Notes under the pieces: model-generated
Databases searched by the model: none
Seen by the model: the letters and a program-made list of their open reading frames with translations, nothing else
What the model was told of the DNA's origin: nothing
IMG/VR virus record: IMGVR_UViG_3300025110_000096
Location: 1 to 28,129 of that record
Length of the DNA: 28,129 bases
From: a virus
Direction: 5' to 3' (one strand)
Position numbers and translations under genes: made by a program
Part shown: piece by piece, positions 19,301 through 25,300 of the stretch
Layout of the letters: the number at the start of each line of letters is the position of its first letter
Position numbering within the stretch: position 1 is the first letter of the stretch

Positions 19301-22300
19301 GTAAGAACAATCCGATAGATGTCTCTACATGGAAGAAGGGGTTGATTGGTGAAAACTACACTGCTGACAGCGGTGACCACATCTTGCCAAATATTGACAA
19401 TCCAACAGTTCAGATTACCAAAACTGACATCTACGGTTCTTCCGCGCTACCTTCTACTCTTTCAATTTCTACTGGGGAAATGTGGTATTTCACTCGTCCT
19501 GCTGGTGAAGAAAGTGCTACGTTATCCTCAAAGGCAAAAATTGCTTCATTTGGTGATATTTCTACTCTCTATTATGGAGAAAAACCTGTTTTAGTTACTG
19601 GAACCCATAGCGCTGGTGGTGGTGTTTCGCAAACTCAATTTTCAATACTTGAGTTCCAAATGGGCACAGCAGATACTATCAATTGGCCTACCGCTGATTC
19701 TGCTACTAATGCAGCAATGCAGAGATATGGAAGCACTTCTCGTTACGGTATCACAGGTAAGCGCTCTCTTGGTAGTGTGAACTCTGTTCCACAGGTTTTC
19801 TTCCGTGGTGCGAAAGACAGCACAGACCACTCTGTGCCTCTATTCTTTGGTGGTGGTTTCAGTGGTGTTGTATTAGACATCAATGATGGAACTGATACTG
19901 ACTACTCGTCATTCAACACACACCCATATGCGAACGGGCCAACTGGTTGCGCTGGCATACAACATGCCAACGAGGTATTGTCTTCTCATGCTATGATTGA
20001 TTGTAATGCAATCATGGCGTTCTTCCCCGGCACTCCATTATTAAACCAGCATCGTGGGTCCATCACTCCACCGTTTTCTAATCAAGACAACGTGTTGTCT
20101 CCTGACATCAAGAGGGGAGAGCACACAGTAGCCGCTAATCATCCTAATGCTGCTCCATATACTGCTGGTGTTCACATTCAAGTTCCGTCACCGTTTGTTC
20201 TTCGCTTCGCTCATCCTACAGCGCGTTATGGGGATGCGGCGGCTGGGACTGAAAACAAGACAACCTACCTCATCTATGGCCCCGGGCAACCATTCCCGTT
20301 CACACAAGAGGTTGCTGACAGTAGTGGTTCTCACAATGTAAACGAGCCACATCCGGGCCGTGCTATTGTAGCAGGTGGCTCATTCTCTAAGGTGCCGCAC
20401 GGTGGTGCCGCACAATATCTACCTAACCACATTGAGAATGACCAACAGCACTACATGCCAATGACAAGCGCGTATCAAGTTGCTCGTGGTCGTTTCCATT
20501 GGCGTCAGACGCTCAATTGGGAACCACCCATGGGTAAGCCGAACACTGGTATTCTGTATCAAAGACCTGAGCAGGGTCGCATGTATGGCGATATGGTGAA
20601 CCCACTTGGACCGACGCCATCAACATCCAATATCGCTGACTTCAGAGTTCTACACCCAACGCGCCACGCATTATTCATGGGTGGTGGTATGGTGTCTAAT
20701 TCAGATTGGACTTGGCACATGGATGGTGGGTATCATCCCGGTGGTTCTTGGATGGACAATCAGGTTTCAATGAACCCAGCCCATCCAAATGGAAATACTC
20801 TCGTTGCAAAGGTGGCTGCAAGTAATTGTTCTGTGCATCCAACAGCATTCAGAGTTGCAGGAACACTGGCTACCCGTGTAATGTATGGAAGTAGTGCCTC
20901 ATTCCAAGTTCACACGCCTGATGCCGATGATGTAGACATGGAATACATCGTCATTGACGGCACTCGATGCCAAAATGGTGAGGAATTGGCGACTATCATA
21001 GGCGCTGGTATCAACACATTCCCCGGCGCTGGAGCGCTCAAAGCAATGGGCGGCACGTTCATGCCCAGCATGGGTAACGCGTTACGTCAAGACCGATATG
21101 GTTGGAAGGAGTTCACAGTTAGCGCTTATCGAAACGACGGGTCTGGAGTGTCAGGAAGCGCAGTTGATACAACTGCTGATAGAGATGCACGGGTTTCATC
21201 TATGTGTTATCTTGATGTATCAACAACTCTTGCTGCCGGTGAACAGGTTCCCGCTTCAGGTTGGCTTAGGACTAAGACACTCTATACTGTGGCTGTTTCA
21301 GGCGGTAATAGCACTGCGCCAGCCTATGCACCATATCATACACGCATCTTGTATACATCTAATGGTAGTGATTATTTCATTCGTTTCTACCTTGGTTATA
21401 ACTATCTAACTGGGAATAAAGCGTTTGAAACTGCGGAGACATGGCATGACATCGAAGGCGGTGGAACAATTGCAAATGATGACATCAATATTCCAACGGT
21501 GGCAGCAAGTGATGACATATTAGTTTGGACAAAGGCTGGAACATTCTCTTACAACAACGAAAACGCCTCTACTCGTGACCACATGACCAACGTCCACTTC
21601 AGTGGGCTTCATGATGCGATTGACCGAACAAGACCGACGGGTGTTGTTGGTTGGGCTGGAGAGAGATATTCGTATCTGAACAGCCTGTTAGTCGGCTCAT
21701 CCTACGCTGCTGGTCTTGGAGCGTGGCACACTGCACTTGGGTTCTCACCGTATGGAAATGCAAACAGTTGCATGACGACGTTGTCGCATCTTCCTCATAC
21801 AGCGCCGATGCCAAACAGTGGAGAATCTATTCGTCCTGATGAATCCTATACTCACTTCCCCGGAACAGGAGGTGACACTCCATACGATACGCTTGGACGT
21901 ATGACAAATGAGGTTCGTGTTAGTGCTACTTATGACGCATATGTCCCCGGTTACGCAGACGTATCAAGTTTCAATAGCACCCCGACTTACTACAGTGAGC
22001 AGAACATCCCATCTGAGTTGCGTCACCCACAAGGTGTTTCTGCTCGTGCATTCCTTGTTGTTGCTTACGAATCTGAACTACCACTTGTTGCTAAATACGA
22101 CCGTGACGGAATCACTTGCACTGGTGATTGGCTGCTCGCTGAGCAACAAGGAAACAAAGCAAAGGCTGGGACTACACGCTGGGACGAGCGTATACATGGA
22201 CAAGACCGGTTTACTTGCACTGCAAATGCTGGACCTAACGTAGAGGCACTGATTGTTGGAAGCACCAGCACTCCAAGTGTTTCTGACTATACTGCGGCTA

Positions 22301-25300
22301 ACGGATTAGATGCTGCACCATTTGATGACACCTTCTTCCTTCACGATGCTATTAGTGCCGACACCAGCCTTGAGAACGCTACACCTTGTAGGGCTGAAAC
22401 TGGTGACCTGTTTTACGACCTTGACCATAGTATAGGCACTGAGTTCTCAGCCACTGCGACTGGGCAACGCAATGTAGTCAATGACTTCTATGCTGAGCCT
22501 TCCAACCGTCCATCTGCATTCTTTGCTAACACAGATACTGGGAAGTCATTCTTCATTGGAGATGTCAATGGATATGACTTCTACAGGCGCTCTCCCGCGA
22601 AGAACTTCAACATCGAGCATGCTATTTGGAAACGCATGGATGGTGGTAGTTTGTCCTTACCTACAATCAATGCGCGTGGTCTTGGTGCTATTCCTTGGAT
22701 TAACCGCGTTAAGAGTAATACAGAATACACCATGGGTGAGAAGTTGTATGGAAATGTGCGATTCTCGTTTGAGACAACTAACAGTGCTATGATGCCTATT
22801 CTACAGGCACAAGAACTGGCGCACCCTCAATTGGCAGCGCGACACCCACATGAGTTGCGTAACATCTTGGAGATTCCGAATGAGGAGTTGCAATTTGAGG
22901 CAATGGAAGTTATTGATGACACAGGGCAGACGCACAAGATTGAGGGTGGTTCGCCGTTTGGTGTCATCATTCGTGCATTCCAAACAGCAGGCGAACGGCT
23001 TGCCAGTGGACTACAACCAGCCAATGCGAACAGTGGTATTGAGCCTAACCTGAAAGTTCGCTTACCTAACCCTGATGCGATACCGGGTAACATCATTGTG
23101 CGCTCAGGATATGATAGGTTGCAAGCCTACCAGAATGAGAACATTGGTGATGGTGGTATGCTACATCCTGACCTTGGAGCATCTCATGTTGGACATCTCT
23201 TTGACAATGCAATCAAGGGACCGCGTTATGGTCCTACGATGGGTGAGGTTGGTTGGGAACATATCTCACAGGGTGAGTCATTCCCCGACAGCACACGAGA
23301 TGGTTGGACTGGCGCTACACAAGATAACCCAATACAATCGTCTTACGAACTACATGACAGGACACTATTCTTCCATGTCACTAAGATGGGTCACAGTCAC
23401 ACAGAGCGTTATCCTGTGACTTACAACCATACCAGCGGTGTTGTCAATCAATCTTTGACAGTGAGTAGTTTTAGCGGCACTACGCTGACTGCTTCAGCAA
23501 CTGTCACATCTGCTGTCTTCGATGCTGACTTTGCATCAAAGGAGCGAAGTGACAATCGCCGCTTCCTACGACTCTCTACAGCCACAGAAACGGTAGTCGT
23601 ATCCTATACTGGTATTAGTGGAGCAACTTTTACTGGTGTTATAGGAGATATTGACTTCGACCAATTCCTTCTTGATAATCCACCGGCCTCTGTGACCGTT
23701 AGCATCTCACCATCTTACTATGTCCCAGCAGGAAGCACTCGCTTCTTTGCCGCTCGCCGTCTTCGTGACCATGCTGAAGTTAGTGGTAACAGCCCGGACA
23801 TGGCGCATACACTCTACTTCGACGGTGACCAGAACACACTCCTGCATACACGCTATAGTAAGCCCCAGTTGACGCCTATGCCATACCCGCGTATGGGTCA
23901 CCACTTCGTCAACGCGACCATGCCTATGCTACCGGGTCATTGGGCGCATCCTGCGTATCAGGGTCTTTACTCACGCTCTCGTAGTGAAAATAGAGTATCT
24001 CGCGCTGATGAAGATTACATTACACTGAAAGACAACATTGGGCTGGTTGATACATCTCTTAGTTCTACAATCACAGACAAGATGCATCCACTCAATCCAC
24101 CACTTCGCGTCGGCTCTTTGACAGCATTGCCATCAGGACCAAGCGATATTCACGGTGGCGCTTTCACGCTGATGTTTGAAACCAAGGTCAAGTATGACGG
24201 GTATGGAATCCTTGCTTCTAAGGGAACTGCTGGTGATATGAACAAGGCTGGTGGTCACTCTATCATTCTTGAAGCAGCAGGGAATTACACCCTTGACAGG
24301 CACTTCCCTGACCCGGCTGAGGTTGGTGCATATCAGATTGTTATACAACCCAATGTGCGTAAACAACAGATTGCAGGTTTCCATGCAAATCATAGTTCAG
24401 CCACCTCTTTACCAAACGGCTCTGCTGTAGAGTTGACCAGTCAACAAGTCAACCTCGTAGTCGGTATCAAGTATGATAGTGAGCGGGCTTCTGCTATCGG
24501 TGGTGTGACGTTAGTTCTCGCAGAGGCTACACTTGCAGATGTGCGTGGTTGTGAGGTGTTCATCAACGAGGTCATTCTTGACCATGACCCCGACCATGGT
24601 GGACAGTTCACCAACATACCACCGTTGTTGACCTACAACGCTCTCGGTGTGCAGGGTAATCAGAGTCCACCGTTTACTCGCTCTACACATGCGTATCATG
24701 TGGGTATGTTCAGTGATTCGACACCGGGGAGAACATTACACATCCCATGGTGGTCTATCATGCATAAGGTTGCACCTGATGATAGCACTGCTACTGGTTT
24801 TAGACATCTATCCCTCTGTCGTATTGATAATTACTACGAGTTCTGTCGTGCCAGTTTTGGTTCAATTGGATGTCAATTGACTCTTGCTGGTTATCCAAGT
24901 ATCTACCCTGATATGTATTCCAAGGTCTTGGCTAATGCAAGCCTTTCTCCTACTATTACTGTTCAATCTACATCTTTTACGAATGCTACTTGTGATTACA
25001 ACAACGACCCGACAATCGCGCACGACGACGATGATGGACAAATCAAAGCCGGTATGTTGGTGACTGGCACTGGTATACCAGCGGGTGCTTTTGTTGCATC
25101 TGTCACAAGTGATACATCTTTTGAATTGAGTGCATCAACCACTGGTGGTGCGGTAACAAATGGCACCTTGACGTTCTACGGTATCGTAGTAGATGATGCG
25201 ACGCATCTTCCTGAAGTTCCTTACTATGGGCAGAAGTTGCAATACACAAAGAGTGACGGAACCACTGCTGAGTTTGATTATACTGTTCGTTCAGGCACAA

